Source: Enterovirga sp.
Lineage (GTDB): Bacteria; Pseudomonadota; Alphaproteobacteria; Rhizobiales; Beijerinckiaceae
DNA: 43,325 nucleotides
Direction: 5' to 3'
Assembly (NCBI RefSeq): GCF_028290205.1
Contig: NZ_JAQGKF010000119.1
Location: 1 to 43,325 of the forward strand
Below are positions 35,534 through 43,325 of this stretch, piece by piece. The translations under genes were made by a program, and so were the position numbers. The stretch's first letter is position 1. Every line of letters starts with the position of its first letter. Under the pieces are notes generated by a model. It was given only the letters and a program-made list of their open reading frames with translations. It did no database searches and was not told the origin of the DNA.

Positions 35534-36712
35534 ATGGCGAGCGCACAGATCAGGTCACGTCGCGACGGAGAGCCGGCCCGGGTTGCGTCACGCGTGCCGG
35601 CCGCGCCGGTCGACCGCCGGCGGCCGGAGCTGCGCAGCTATCAGGGGGTGGACGCCGAGCGGCGGCACGGCCGCGGGGCGGCCGGCAATCCGGACGGCCG
35701 CTTCGAGCCGATCCAGCGCGAGCAGATCTTTGACGGCTGGGACCTCGAGGAGGAGCCGCACCCGATCCGCACCGAGGTGACGCTCGAGAAGCCCCGCACC
35801 ATCATCACCCGCAACGACTCGCCGGATATCGGCTTCGACCGCTCGGTGAATCCGTACCGCGGCTGCGAGCACGGCTGCAGCTATTGTTTCGCGCGGCCGA
35901 GCCACGCCTACCAGGGCCTCTCGCCGGGGCTCGATTTCGAGACCAAGCTGTTCGCCAAGCCCAACGCGGCCGAACTGTTGAAGAAGGAGCTCGGCGCCAA
36001 GGGCTACGACCCGCAGGTGCTGGCAATCGGCACCAACACCGATCCCTATCAGCCCATCGAGCGGACCTACCGGATCACGCGCAGCATTCTCGAGGTGCTC
36101 GACGCCGCGAACCACCCGGTCGGCATCGTGACCAAGTCGGCGCTCGTGACGCGGGACATCGACATCCTGTCGTCCATGGCTGCGCGCGGCCTCGCCAAGG
36201 TCGCCGTGTCGGTCACGACCCTCGACCCGAAGCTCGCCCGCCGCATGGAGCCGCGCGCCGCCTCGCCGACCAAGCGGCTCTCGACCATCCGCATGCTGGC
36301 TGAAGCCGGCATCCCCGTCACCGTCCTGAACGCTCCGATCATCCCGGCCATCAACGACCACGAGATCGAGGGCCTGCTGCGGGCCGCCTATGCGGCGGGG
36401 GCCCGGGAGGCCGGCTACGTGCTGCTGCGCCTGCCGCATGAGCTGAAGGGGCTGTTTCGCGACTGGCTGGCCGAGCATTATCCCGACCGCATGGCGCATG
36501 TGCTGTCGCTGGTAGACGGCACCCGGGGCGGCAAGCTGTACGACTCGGCTTGGGGCCAGCGGCAGACCGGCGTCGGGCCCTATGCCTGGATGATCGGCCG
36601 GCGGTTCGAGACGGCGGCGAAGCGCATCGGCTTCAACACCGAACGGCGGCAGCTGCGCACGGACCTGTTTCGGCCGCCCGTGAAGGAGGCCGCGCAGCTC
36701 GCCTTGTTCTGA
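35534..36712 (+). CDS. PA0069 family radical SAM protein
   Basis: This 392-residue radical SAM enzyme has the cluster-binding C111-x3-C115-x2-C118 in NPYRGCEHGCSYCFARPSHAYQG, placed after a roughly 100-residue N-terminal segment. The barrel continues with AIGTNTDPYQPIERTYRITR and VTKSALVTRDIDIL, then VSVTTLDPKLARRMEPRA. The family is broadly conserved, often called a DNA repair photolyase-like protein by annotation pipelines, but its reaction is not known to me. The ATG at 35534 has GGAGGG 4 nt upstream and is preferred to a TTG at 35495. Confidence 0.93.
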   Translation: MASAQIRSRRDGEPARVASRVPAAPVDRRRPELRSYQGVDAERRHGRGAAGNPDGRFEPIQREQIFDGWDLEEEPHPIRTEVTLEKPRTIITRNDSPDIGFDRSVNPYRGCEHGCSYCFARPSHAYQGLSPGLDFETKLFAKPNAAELLKKELGAKGYDPQVLAIGTNTDPYQPIERTYRITRSILEVLDAANHPVGIVTKSALVTRDIDILSSMAARGLAKVAVSVTTLDPKLARRMEPRAASPTKRLSTIRMLAEAGIPVTVLNAPIIPAINDHEIEGLLRAAYAAGAREAGYVLLRLPHELKGLFRDWLAEHYPDRMAHVLSLVDGTRGGKLYDSAWGQRQTGVGPYAWMIGRRFETAAKRIGFNTERRQLRTDLFRPPVKEAAQLALF

Positions 36713-36772
36713 GGGCGACTCGACACCGGGGCGTCTCGGGTCGGAGAAGGGTGGCGTCTCCGAATCAGCGCC

Positions 36773-37423
36773 ATGCCCCCGCCCCTCCTGAAACCCACCC
36801 GCGAGCGTCAGCTCATTCGTTGCGGCCACGGCACCGTGGCGGGGCTGGACGAGGTCGGGCGTGGGCCGCTCGCCGGTCCGGTGGTGGCGGCGGCCGTGGT
36901 GCTGGACCTGAAGCGCATCCCCAAGGGCCTCGCCGATTCCAAGGTGCTGAGTGCGGAGCGGCGGGAGGAGCTGTTTCTGGAGATCCTGGCCAGTGCCGCC
37001 GTCGGCATCGCCTCGGTGCCGTCCGGCGAGATCGACCGGCGCAACATCCGACAGGCCTCGCTCCACGCCATGTGCCGGGCCCTCGACGCCCTGCCCTGCC
37101 GGCCCGACGCGGCGCTGGTTGACGGCAACGATGCGCCGCGCCTGCCCTGCCCGGTCCACACCGTGATCAAGGGCGACGCCTCGGTGCCGTCCATTGCGGC
37201 CGCGTCCATCGTGGCCAAGGTGGTGCGCGACCGCATGATGCGGCGGCTCGCCGAGAGCTTTCCCGCCTACGGCTTCGGCAGCAACGTCGGCTATTCGACG
37301 GCCTTCCACCTCGCCGCCCTGGCCGATCGGGGCCCCTGCCCGTTCCATCGGCGCAGCTTCGCGCCCGTGCGGCTGGCAGAGGCTGGTCTGCGGCCGGAGG
37401 CCGTGGGCGCCGTCGAGGCCTGA
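36773..37423 (+). CDS. rnhB: Ribonuclease HII
   Basis: This 216-residue enzyme nicks DNA at misincorporated ribonucleotides and RNA-DNA hybrids. The acidic active site is visible in [43 protein letters not shown] and [19 protein letters not shown], with a normal C-terminal [11 protein letters not shown] segment. It lies 60 nt after the radical SAM gene and 133 nt before ccrM, an order known in related genomes. Confidence 0.96.
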   Translation: MPPPLLKPTRERQLIRCGHGTVAGLDEVGRGPLAGPVVAAAVVLDLKRIPKGLADSKVLSAERREELFLEILASAAVGIASVPSGEIDRRNIRQASLHAMCRALDALPCRPDAALVDGNDAPRLPCPVHTVIKGDASVPSIAAASIVAKVVRDRMMRRLAESFPAYGFGSNVGYSTAFHLAALADRGPCPFHRRSFAPVRLAEAGLRPEAVGAVEA

Positions 37424-37520
37424 GGCCCGCCGCGGCCCGACCCGGCAGATTCTGCAGCCCCAAAACGGGACGCACAGAACATCGGCCGCAACACCCGGCT
37501 TTTACCGCCTTCCAGCATGA

Positions 37521-38750
<1,230 letters not shown>

Positions 38751-38794
38751 TGCGCCGGGTCCGGCTCCGCCGCTGAGCCGCGGCGGGGCGGCGG

Positions 38795-39934
38795 TCAGGG
38801 CGGCCCATCGAGGGCCAGCGCCAGCACCTTCTTCATCACGTTCGGCAGCGGCTCCTGGGCCAGCTTCTCGCGGGGGGTCCAGCGCATCCCGTCCGGCGCC
38901 GGGGTGCCCCGCGCCACCCGGGCCGACAGCACCGCGAGTTCCAGCGGAAAGTGGGTGAAGACGTGCCGGACGGTTCCGGCGAGCCGTCGCCAGCGCGCGT
39001 CCAGAGGCGCATCCAGCATGGCGGCGGCGCTGTCGTAATCGGGGGCCCAGGCGCTGGTCGGCACCTCGGCCATGCCGCCCAGCAGCCCTCGCGGCGGCCG
39101 CGTTCCGAGGAGGACGGCCCCGTCCGCCCTGAGCGCCACGAAGGCCGCACCCCGCCGCAAGACCCCTTCCCGCTTCGGCAGCTTGCGGGGAAACAGCTCC
39201 TGCTGGCCGGAGGCCCGCGCCCGGCACGGCTCCATCCAGGGGCAGAGCGCGCAGGCCGGCCGGCGGGGCGTGCAGATGGTTGCGCCGAGGTCCATCAGCG
39301 CCTGAGCGAAATCGCCCGGGCGGTCGAGCGGAACGAGCGCCAGCACCGCATCCCGGATCTCGGGTCTCGCGGCCGGGAGCAGCGTCTCGATCTCCCGCAG
39401 CCGCGACACCACCCGTTCGACGTTGCCGTCCACCGCAGCGGCGGGCCGGCCAAACGCGATGGCGGCGATCGCCGCCGCCGTATAGGGCCCGATGCCGGGC
39501 AGCGTCCGCAGCCCCGCCTCAGTGTCCGGAAAGCTGCCGCCCGCCGCAGCCACGGCCTTGGCGCAACTGTGCAGGTTGCGGGCCCGGGAATAGTAGCCGA
39601 GCCCGGCCCACGCGCCCATCACGGTTTCCACCGGCGCCTCGGCCAGTGCCTCGACGCTCGGAAACAGCTCGAGGAAGCGGGCGTAAAATGGTCTTACGGC
39701 TGCAATAGTGGTCTGCTGCAGCATGATTTCGGACAGCCACACCCGGTACGGGTCCGCCGTTTCGCCAGGCTTCGCCCGCCAGGGAAGCTCGCGCCGGTGC
39801 CGGTCATACCAGCGCAAGAGGTCGGCCGCCTTCGCCTCGCCCGGGCCAGGCTTGGCCGGGCTCGCGGCGGAGGTTAGGGGCTTCGCGGCGGCTGGACGGG
39901 CGGGCACGGACGAATCGGGTGGTGGCGTGTGCAA
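38795..39934 (-). CDS. mutY: A/G-specific adenine DNA glycosylase
   Basis: This protein of up to 379 residues removes adenine mispaired with 8-oxoguanine. It shows ELPWR and WLSEIMLQQTTIAAV with the catalytic Glu, and MGAWAGLGYYSRARNLH. The helix-hairpin-helix LPGIGPYTAAAIAAIAFG followed by DGNVERV with the catalytic Asp, and the cluster motif CTPRRPACALCPWMEPC (Cys spacing 6-2-5) are also present. A NUDIX-like C-terminal domain completes it. The first start is a TTG at 39934 and a GTG at 39907 also works, so the 5' end is uncertain. It is divergent from the formyltransferase-like gene, 39 nt apart. Confidence 0.94.
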   Translation of the reverse strand: MHTPPPDSSVPARPAAAKPLTSAASPAKPGPGEAKAADLLRWYDRHRRELPWRAKPGETADPYRVWLSEIMLQQTTIAAVRPFYARFLELFPSVEALAEAPVETVMGAWAGLGYYSRARNLHSCAKAVAAAGGSFPDTEAGLRTLPGIGPYTAAAIAAIAFGRPAAAVDGNVERVVSRLREIETLLPAARPEIRDAVLALVPLDRPGDFAQALMDLGATICTPRRPACALCPWMEPCRARASGQQELFPRKLPKREGVLRRGAAFVALRADGAVLLGTRPPRGLLGGMAEVPTSAWAPDYDSAAAMLDAPLDARWRRLAGTVRHVFTHFPLELAVLSARVARGTPAPDGMRWTPREKLAQEPLPNVMKKVLALALDGPP

Positions 39935-39973
39935 GGTTCTAGCCGGAACGGCCCGCCCGGGTCAGGAGCGCCG

Positions 39974-40804
39974 ATGCGCATCGCCCTGCTGACGCTGGAA
40001 GCCGTGGCGGCGTCGCGGGCCGTGCGCCGCTTCGTGGCTGCCGAAGCCGGCCGCATCGCGCTGGTCGGCCTGTCCGACCCCTACCGAGGGAGCGCCGGGG
40101 GCGCCTCCGGCCAGCTGCTGCGCCGGCTGCGCTTGTCGGGTCCCCGCATCCTGCCCTATCTGGCCGCGAATTTTACGGCGCCGCGGCTCGCCGGCCTCCT
40201 CCGCCGCCCGCCGGCGGATGATGGCCTCGCCTGCCCCCTGCCGCTCACCTGCCGCCGCCTCGGCATCCCGGTCCTCGTGGTGGATGACGTGAACGGCCCT
40301 GCCTTCCGGCAGGCGCTGGCGCAATCGGGCGCGGACCTCCTGGTCAGCTTCCACTTCGACCAGATCCTCTCGGCGGAGCTGATCGCGGCGCCGCGGCTCG
40401 GTGGGATCAACGTGCATGCTGGCCTGTTGCCCGACCATCGCGGGCCGGTGCCGACCATCCACGCCCTGCTCGACGACCCGGTCCGCTTCGGAGTCTCCGT
40501 GCATCGGCTCGCGCCCCGGATCGACGCCGGGGCCCTCCTGGCTCAGGCGGAGATGGGGGACGAACCGGGCCTCAGCGCCCTGTCCGCCGCCGCCCGGCTG
40601 CACGAGGCCGCCCTGCCCCTCCTCGCCCGGGTCCTGGCGGATCTCGAAACCGGGCGGGCGGCGGAGCGCCCCCTTCCCCTGCAGCCTTACCGGCCCTTTC
40701 CCACCGGGGCCGAGTTGCGGAGGCTGGCCCGCAAGGGACGCCGCCTCGCCGGGTGGCACGATCTGGCCGAGGCCTGGCGCCTGCCGGTCCGCGACCGCGC
40801 TTGA
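39974..40804 (+). CDS. Formyltransferase-fold protein, substrate unknown
   Basis: This 276-residue protein has the fold and active-site pattern of the methionyl-tRNA/GART formyltransferase family. INVHAGLLPDHRGPVPTIHALL contains the catalytic His region, and VHRLAPRIDAGALLAQAEM has the Asp-x-Gly motif. It is shorter than Fmt and lacks its C-terminal tRNA-binding domain, ending in an Arg-rich helix. A sugar or amine formyltransferase is one possibility. AGGAG lies 5 nt before the ATG at 39974. It sits between mutY and the DciA-like gene, where I do not recall it as a standard member. Confidence 0.85.
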   Translation: MRIALLTLEAVAASRAVRRFVAAEAGRIALVGLSDPYRGSAGGASGQLLRRLRLSGPRILPYLAANFTAPRLAGLLRRPPADDGLACPLPLTCRRLGIPVLVVDDVNGPAFRQALAQSGADLLVSFHFDQILSAELIAAPRLGGINVHAGLLPDHRGPVPTIHALLDDPVRFGVSVHRLAPRIDAGALLAQAEMGDEPGLSALSAAARLHEAALPLLARVLADLETGRAAERPLPLQPYRPFPTGAELRRLARKGRRLAGWHDLAEAWRLPVRDRA

Positions 40805-40835
40805 GCCGGCCCGCCGCCCCGGGCTAGAGTCGTCC

Positions 40836-41366
40836 ATGGCCCGCACGAAACCTCTCGCGGATCTCGTCGTCCGGCTGCTCGGGCCGTCCATGGCTGCCCA
40901 GGGCTTCACCGGGGCGGACGTGGTCGCGTCCTGGCCGGAGATCGTGGGCGAGCGGCTCGCCGAGGCGTCCCGGCCTCTGCGGGTCGATTGGCCGCGCCGA
41001 CGCGGCCGCGACGAAGAGCGGCCGGAGCCCGCGACCCTGGTGGTTCGGGTGGAAGGCGCCTTCGCGCTGGAACTGCAGCACATGGCGCCGGTGGTGCTGG
41101 AGCGCATCAACGCGGTCTATGGCTGGCGCTGCGTCGGCAAGCTGGTCCTAAAACAGGGGCCCGTGGGTAGTCGAAACCCGGTCCGGCGGCCGCCTCCGCC
41201 GCTGGGCGAGGCCGAGTTGCGGCGCATCGCCGAGGCCGTCCAGGGGCTCGAGGCACCGCCGCTCCGGCTCGCCCTGGAGCGGCTGGGCCGGGCGATGGCG
41301 TCGCGGCCCGCGGAGAGCGACGCGCCCGGCATGTCCTTGTCAGGCCCGCCTGCGCGCCATAGCTGA
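40836..41366 (+). CDS. DciA-like (DUF721) protein
   Basis: This 176-residue protein has an N-terminal DUF721 domain (PLADLVVRLLGPSMAAQGF, VVASWPEIVGERLAEASRPLRV, LVVRVEGAFALELQHMAP, LERINAVYG) and a C-terminal Pro/Arg-rich tail. DciA is the helicase loader in most bacteria that lack DnaC or DnaI. The alphaproteobacterial DUF721 forms are shorter or divergent, so I call it DciA-like. It starts 31 nt after the formyltransferase gene and precedes dsbA by 25 nt. Confidence 0.85.
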   Translation: MARTKPLADLVVRLLGPSMAAQGFTGADVVASWPEIVGERLAEASRPLRVDWPRRRGRDEERPEPATLVVRVEGAFALELQHMAPVVLERINAVYGWRCVGKLVLKQGPVGSRNPVRRPPPPLGEAELRRIAEAVQGLEAPPLRLALERLGRAMASRPAESDAPGMSLSGPPARHS

Positions 41367-41391
41367 CGGGCAGTCTTTCAGGAGCCTCCTC

Positions 41392-42027
41392 ATGATCACC
41401 CGGCGCGACATGATCGCCCTTGCGGCCGCCACGGCTGGCGCAGCCTCCCTCGGCGTCGGACCCGCCTTCGCCCAAAACGTGTCCGCGGCGGAACTCGCCA
41501 AGCCCGGGCCGCTGGGCGACGTCTGGGTCGGCCCCGAGACCGCCAAGGTCACGATCATCGAATACGCCTCGCTGACCTGCTCGCATTGCGCCACGTTCCA
41601 CACCACGACATGGCCCGAGCTGAAGAAGCGCTGGATCGACGGCGGCCAGGTTCGCTTCGCGCTGCGCGAGTTCCCGCTCGATCCGCTGGCCACCGCCGGC
41701 TTCATGCTCGCCCGCGCCGACCAGTCGGCCAAGTATTACGCCGTGGTGGATCTCTTGTTCGAAACGCAGCGGAGCTGGACGACCGCACCGAAGCCGCTCG
41801 ACGCACTTCGGCAGACCATGCGGCAGGCCGGGTTTTCACAGGAAAAATTCGACGCGATCTTGCGTGATCAGGCGCTTTATGACGCCGTCAATGCCGTGAA
41901 GACGCGGGCGGCCGAGACATTCCGGGTCGAGTCGACGCCGACCTTCTTCATCAACGGGCAGCGGAAGGCCGGCGCGCAGTCGATTGAGGAACTCGAGAAG
42001 ATCATCAAGCCGATCCTCGGCGCCTGA
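41392..42027 (+). CDS. DsbA family thiol:disulfide oxidoreductase
   Basis: This 211-residue periplasmic thioredoxin-fold protein has a twin-arginine-like start (ITRRDMIALAAATAG) and a signal ending at AFA. The active site C63-S-H-C66 lies in YASLTCSHCATFH, and the cis-Pro region is STPTFFINGQ. DsbA-type proteins oxidise cysteines of exported proteins. The small cysteine-rich secreted proteins in this window are possible clients by inference only. The Tat or Sec route is not decided. The order DUF721, dsbA, smc is conserved in alphaproteobacteria. Confidence 0.93.
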   Translation: MITRRDMIALAAATAGAASLGVGPAFAQNVSAAELAKPGPLGDVWVGPETAKVTIIEYASLTCSHCATFHTTTWPELKKRWIDGGQVRFALREFPLDPLATAGFMLARADQSAKYYAVVDLLFETQRSWTTAPKPLDALRQTMRQAGFSQEKFDAILRDQALYDAVNAVKTRAAETFRVESTPTFFINGQRKAGAQSIEELEKIIKPILGA

Positions 42028-42057
42028 CCGCCTGCGGCCTGGGCCGGATCTGTCCGG

Positions 42058-42075
42058 GCCGCGCGGCCGCGCGGC
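42058..42075. other. 18-bp perfect palindrome before smc
   Basis: GCCGCGCGGCCGCGCGGC reads the same on both strands and lies in the 54-nt gap between dsbA and smc, ending 6 nt before the smc start codon. As RNA it would form a stable hairpin over the ribosome entry site, or act as a dsbA terminator. Confidence 0.4.
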
Positions 42076-42081
42076 TCCACC

Positions 42082-43325
42082 GTGAGGCTGACCAAGCTCC
42101 GCATCGTCGGGTTCAAGACCTTCGTCGAACCGACCGAGGTTCCGATCGAGCCGGGGCTCACCGGCGTGGTCGGGCCGAACGGCTGCGGCAAATCCAACCT
42201 CGTCGAGGCCCTGCGCTGGGTCATGGGCGAGAGCTCGCACAAGAACATGCGGGCCGCCGGCATGGACGAGGTAATCTTTGGCGGCTCGGCCACCCGGCCG
42301 GCCCGCAACACCGCCGACGTCACACTCGCGCTCGACAACGAGGACCGGAGCGCGCCCGCGGCCTTCAACGACGCCGACGTGCTGGAGGTGTCGCGCCGCA
42401 TCGAGCGGACGCACGGGTCGAGCTATCAGGTCAACGGCCGTGAGGCGCGGGCCCGCGACGTCCAGCTCCTGTTCGCCGACGCGGCCACGGGCGCCCGCTC
42501 GCCCGCCATGGTCCGGCAGGGGCAGATCAGCGAGCTGATCGCCGCCAAGCCCCAGGCGCGCCGTCGCATCCTGGAAGACGCGGCCGGCATCGCGGGCCTT
42601 CATGCGCGCCGGCACGAGGCCGAGTTGCGGCTGCGCCAGGCGGAGGAAAACCTGTCCCGCCTCGAGGACGTGTTGCACGGCATCGAGGCTCAGGCCGACG
42701 GGCTGCGCCGGCAGGGCCGTCAGGCCGGCCGCTACCGGGCCCTCTCCGCCGCCATCCGGACGCTCGAGCTGCAGCTCGCGGCCTCGGGTTGGCGGCGCGC
42801 CGAGACGGAACGGCTCGCCGCTGAGGCGGAGGGTCGCGAGGCGCTCAGGCTGGTGGCCGACCGCACCGCCGCGCAGAGCGAGGCCGCGCGCGCCGAGGCC
42901 GTGGCCCGGCACGAGGTGGCGCCGTTGCGGCAGGAGGAGATCTCCGCTGCGGCCGGCTTGCGGCGGCTGCACCAGGCCCGCACCGACCTCGAGGGCGAGG
43001 AGCGCCGCGCCGCCGAGCGGCTGGCCGAATTGCGCCGCCGCGCCGCCGAGCTCGACCGCGATGCGGCCCGGCAGCAACAAGCCAGCCGCGACGCCGAGAC
43101 CACGCTCGCCCGTCTCGCTGCGGAGGGGGAGGCGCTGGCCGGAACCGAGACGGCGGGCGTGGCCGAGCGCGCCCGGCTTCAGGCCGCGCTCGCCGAAGCC
43201 GAGTCGGTGCTCACCGGCGCCGAAGCCGAGCTCGCCGAGGCGCAGCAGAGCGTCGCGGACCAGGCCGCTCGCCATGCCGCGCTGCGGCGCGAATGCGAGG
43301 CCGAACTCGAACGGGCGCAAAGGGC
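42082..43325 (+). CDS. smc: Chromosome segregation ATPase SMC, N-terminal part
   Basis: The first 414 codons of SMC run off the window end without a stop. The start VRLTKLRIVGFKTFVEPTEV is followed by the Walker A box GPNGCGKSN (31-39), VEALRWVMGE, and the SMC blocks QVNGREARARDVQLLFAD and MVRQGQISELIAAKP. RRRILEDAAGIAGLHARRHEAELRL comes before a long Arg/Glu/Ala-rich coiled coil. The GTG at 42082 fits the conserved N-terminus, but no Shine-Dalgarno is visible. SMC with ScpA and ScpB compacts and aligns chromosome arms. Confidence 0.95.
   Translation, partial: MRLTKLRIVGFKTFVEPTEVPIEPGLTGVVGPNGCGKSNLVEALRWVMGESSHKNMRAAGMDEVIFGGSATRPARNTADVTLALDNEDRSAPAAFNDADVLEVSRRIERTHGSSYQVNGREARARDVQLLFADAATGARSPAMVRQGQISELIAAKPQARRRILEDAAGIAGLHARRHEAELRLRQAEENLSRLEDVLHGIEAQADGLRRQGRQAGRYRALSAAIRTLELQLAASGWRRAETERLAAEAEGREALRLVADRTAAQSEAARAEAVARHEVAPLRQEEISAAAGLRRLHQARTDLEGEERRAAERLAELRRRAAELDRDAARQQQASRDAETTLARLAAEGEALAGTETAGVAERARLQAALAEAESVLTGAEAELAEAQQSVADQAARHAALRRECEAELERAQR

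Noticed and set aside
41836-43320. Minus-strand open frame of 494 codons
   Set aside because: It is antisense to the end of dsbA and the start of smc, whose Walker A and SMC blocks are plain on the plus strand.

Overview
The window is GC-rich bacterial core chromosome from an alphaproteobacterium, most likely order Hyphomicrobiales (Rhizobiales). The signs are CtrA and the GANTC methyltransferase CcrM, LpxI in place of LpxH, the run rpsB-tsf-pyrH-frr-uppS-cdsA-dxr-rseP-bamA-lpxD-fabZ-lpxA-lpxI-lpxB next to gltA, a ribosomal protein S2 with a long acidic and helix-hairpin-helix tail, and the order mutY-dciA-dsbA-smc. Methylobacteriaceae or Beijerinckiaceae relatives would fit, but family level is inference. 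About 43 genes are supported. I saw no tRNA, rRNA, insertion sequence, prophage or CRISPR array.

Layout. Positions 1-712 hold the end of gltA (plus strand). Positions 832-15692 are one long minus-strand block: rpsB and tsf, pyrH, frr, then undecaprenyl and phospholipid precursor genes (uppS, cdsA), dxr of the MEP pathway, rseP, bamA and the lipid A genes lpxD-fabZ-lpxA-lpxI-lpxB. Many starts overlap the previous stop, so the distal part is probably translationally coupled. Positions 15896-21487 carry cysS, a small secreted cysteine protein, a CreA family protein, a GluRS-type gltX, a 27-residue membrane microprotein with its own terminator, and class II DAHP synthase. Positions 21577-25525 carry a Crp/Fnr-type regulator divergent from an SDR oxidoreductase, glutathione reductase, and ctrA.

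Positions 25807-32746 carry a small secreted protein, a TrmN6-like methyltransferase, a DUF2007 protein, a polyprenyl diphosphate synthase, ispE, a secreted TPR protein and ETF-quinone oxidoreductase. Positions 32891-43325 are on the plus strand apart from mutY: a family 4-like uracil-DNA glycosylase, a zinc metallopeptidase, a MoaB/Mog family protein, a PA0069-type radical SAM protein, rnhB, ccrM, mutY (minus strand), a formyltransferase-fold protein, a DciA-like protein, a DsbA-like thiol oxidoreductase and the start of smc.

Themes are envelope biogenesis (lipid A, BamA, UppS, CdsA), isoprenoid supply (Dxr, IspE, UppS, polyprenyl synthase), translation (S2, EF-Ts, RRF, CysRS, GluRS), cell-cycle control by CtrA and CcrM, and DNA maintenance (UDG, MutY, RNase HII, DciA, SMC). 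I found no convincing undescribed multi-gene system. The items most worth a second look are a pair of DnaA-box-like repeats at 35363-35391, the 27-residue microprotein unit near 19965, the S2 tail and rpsB leader, and a dyad between the Crp/Fnr and SDR genes.
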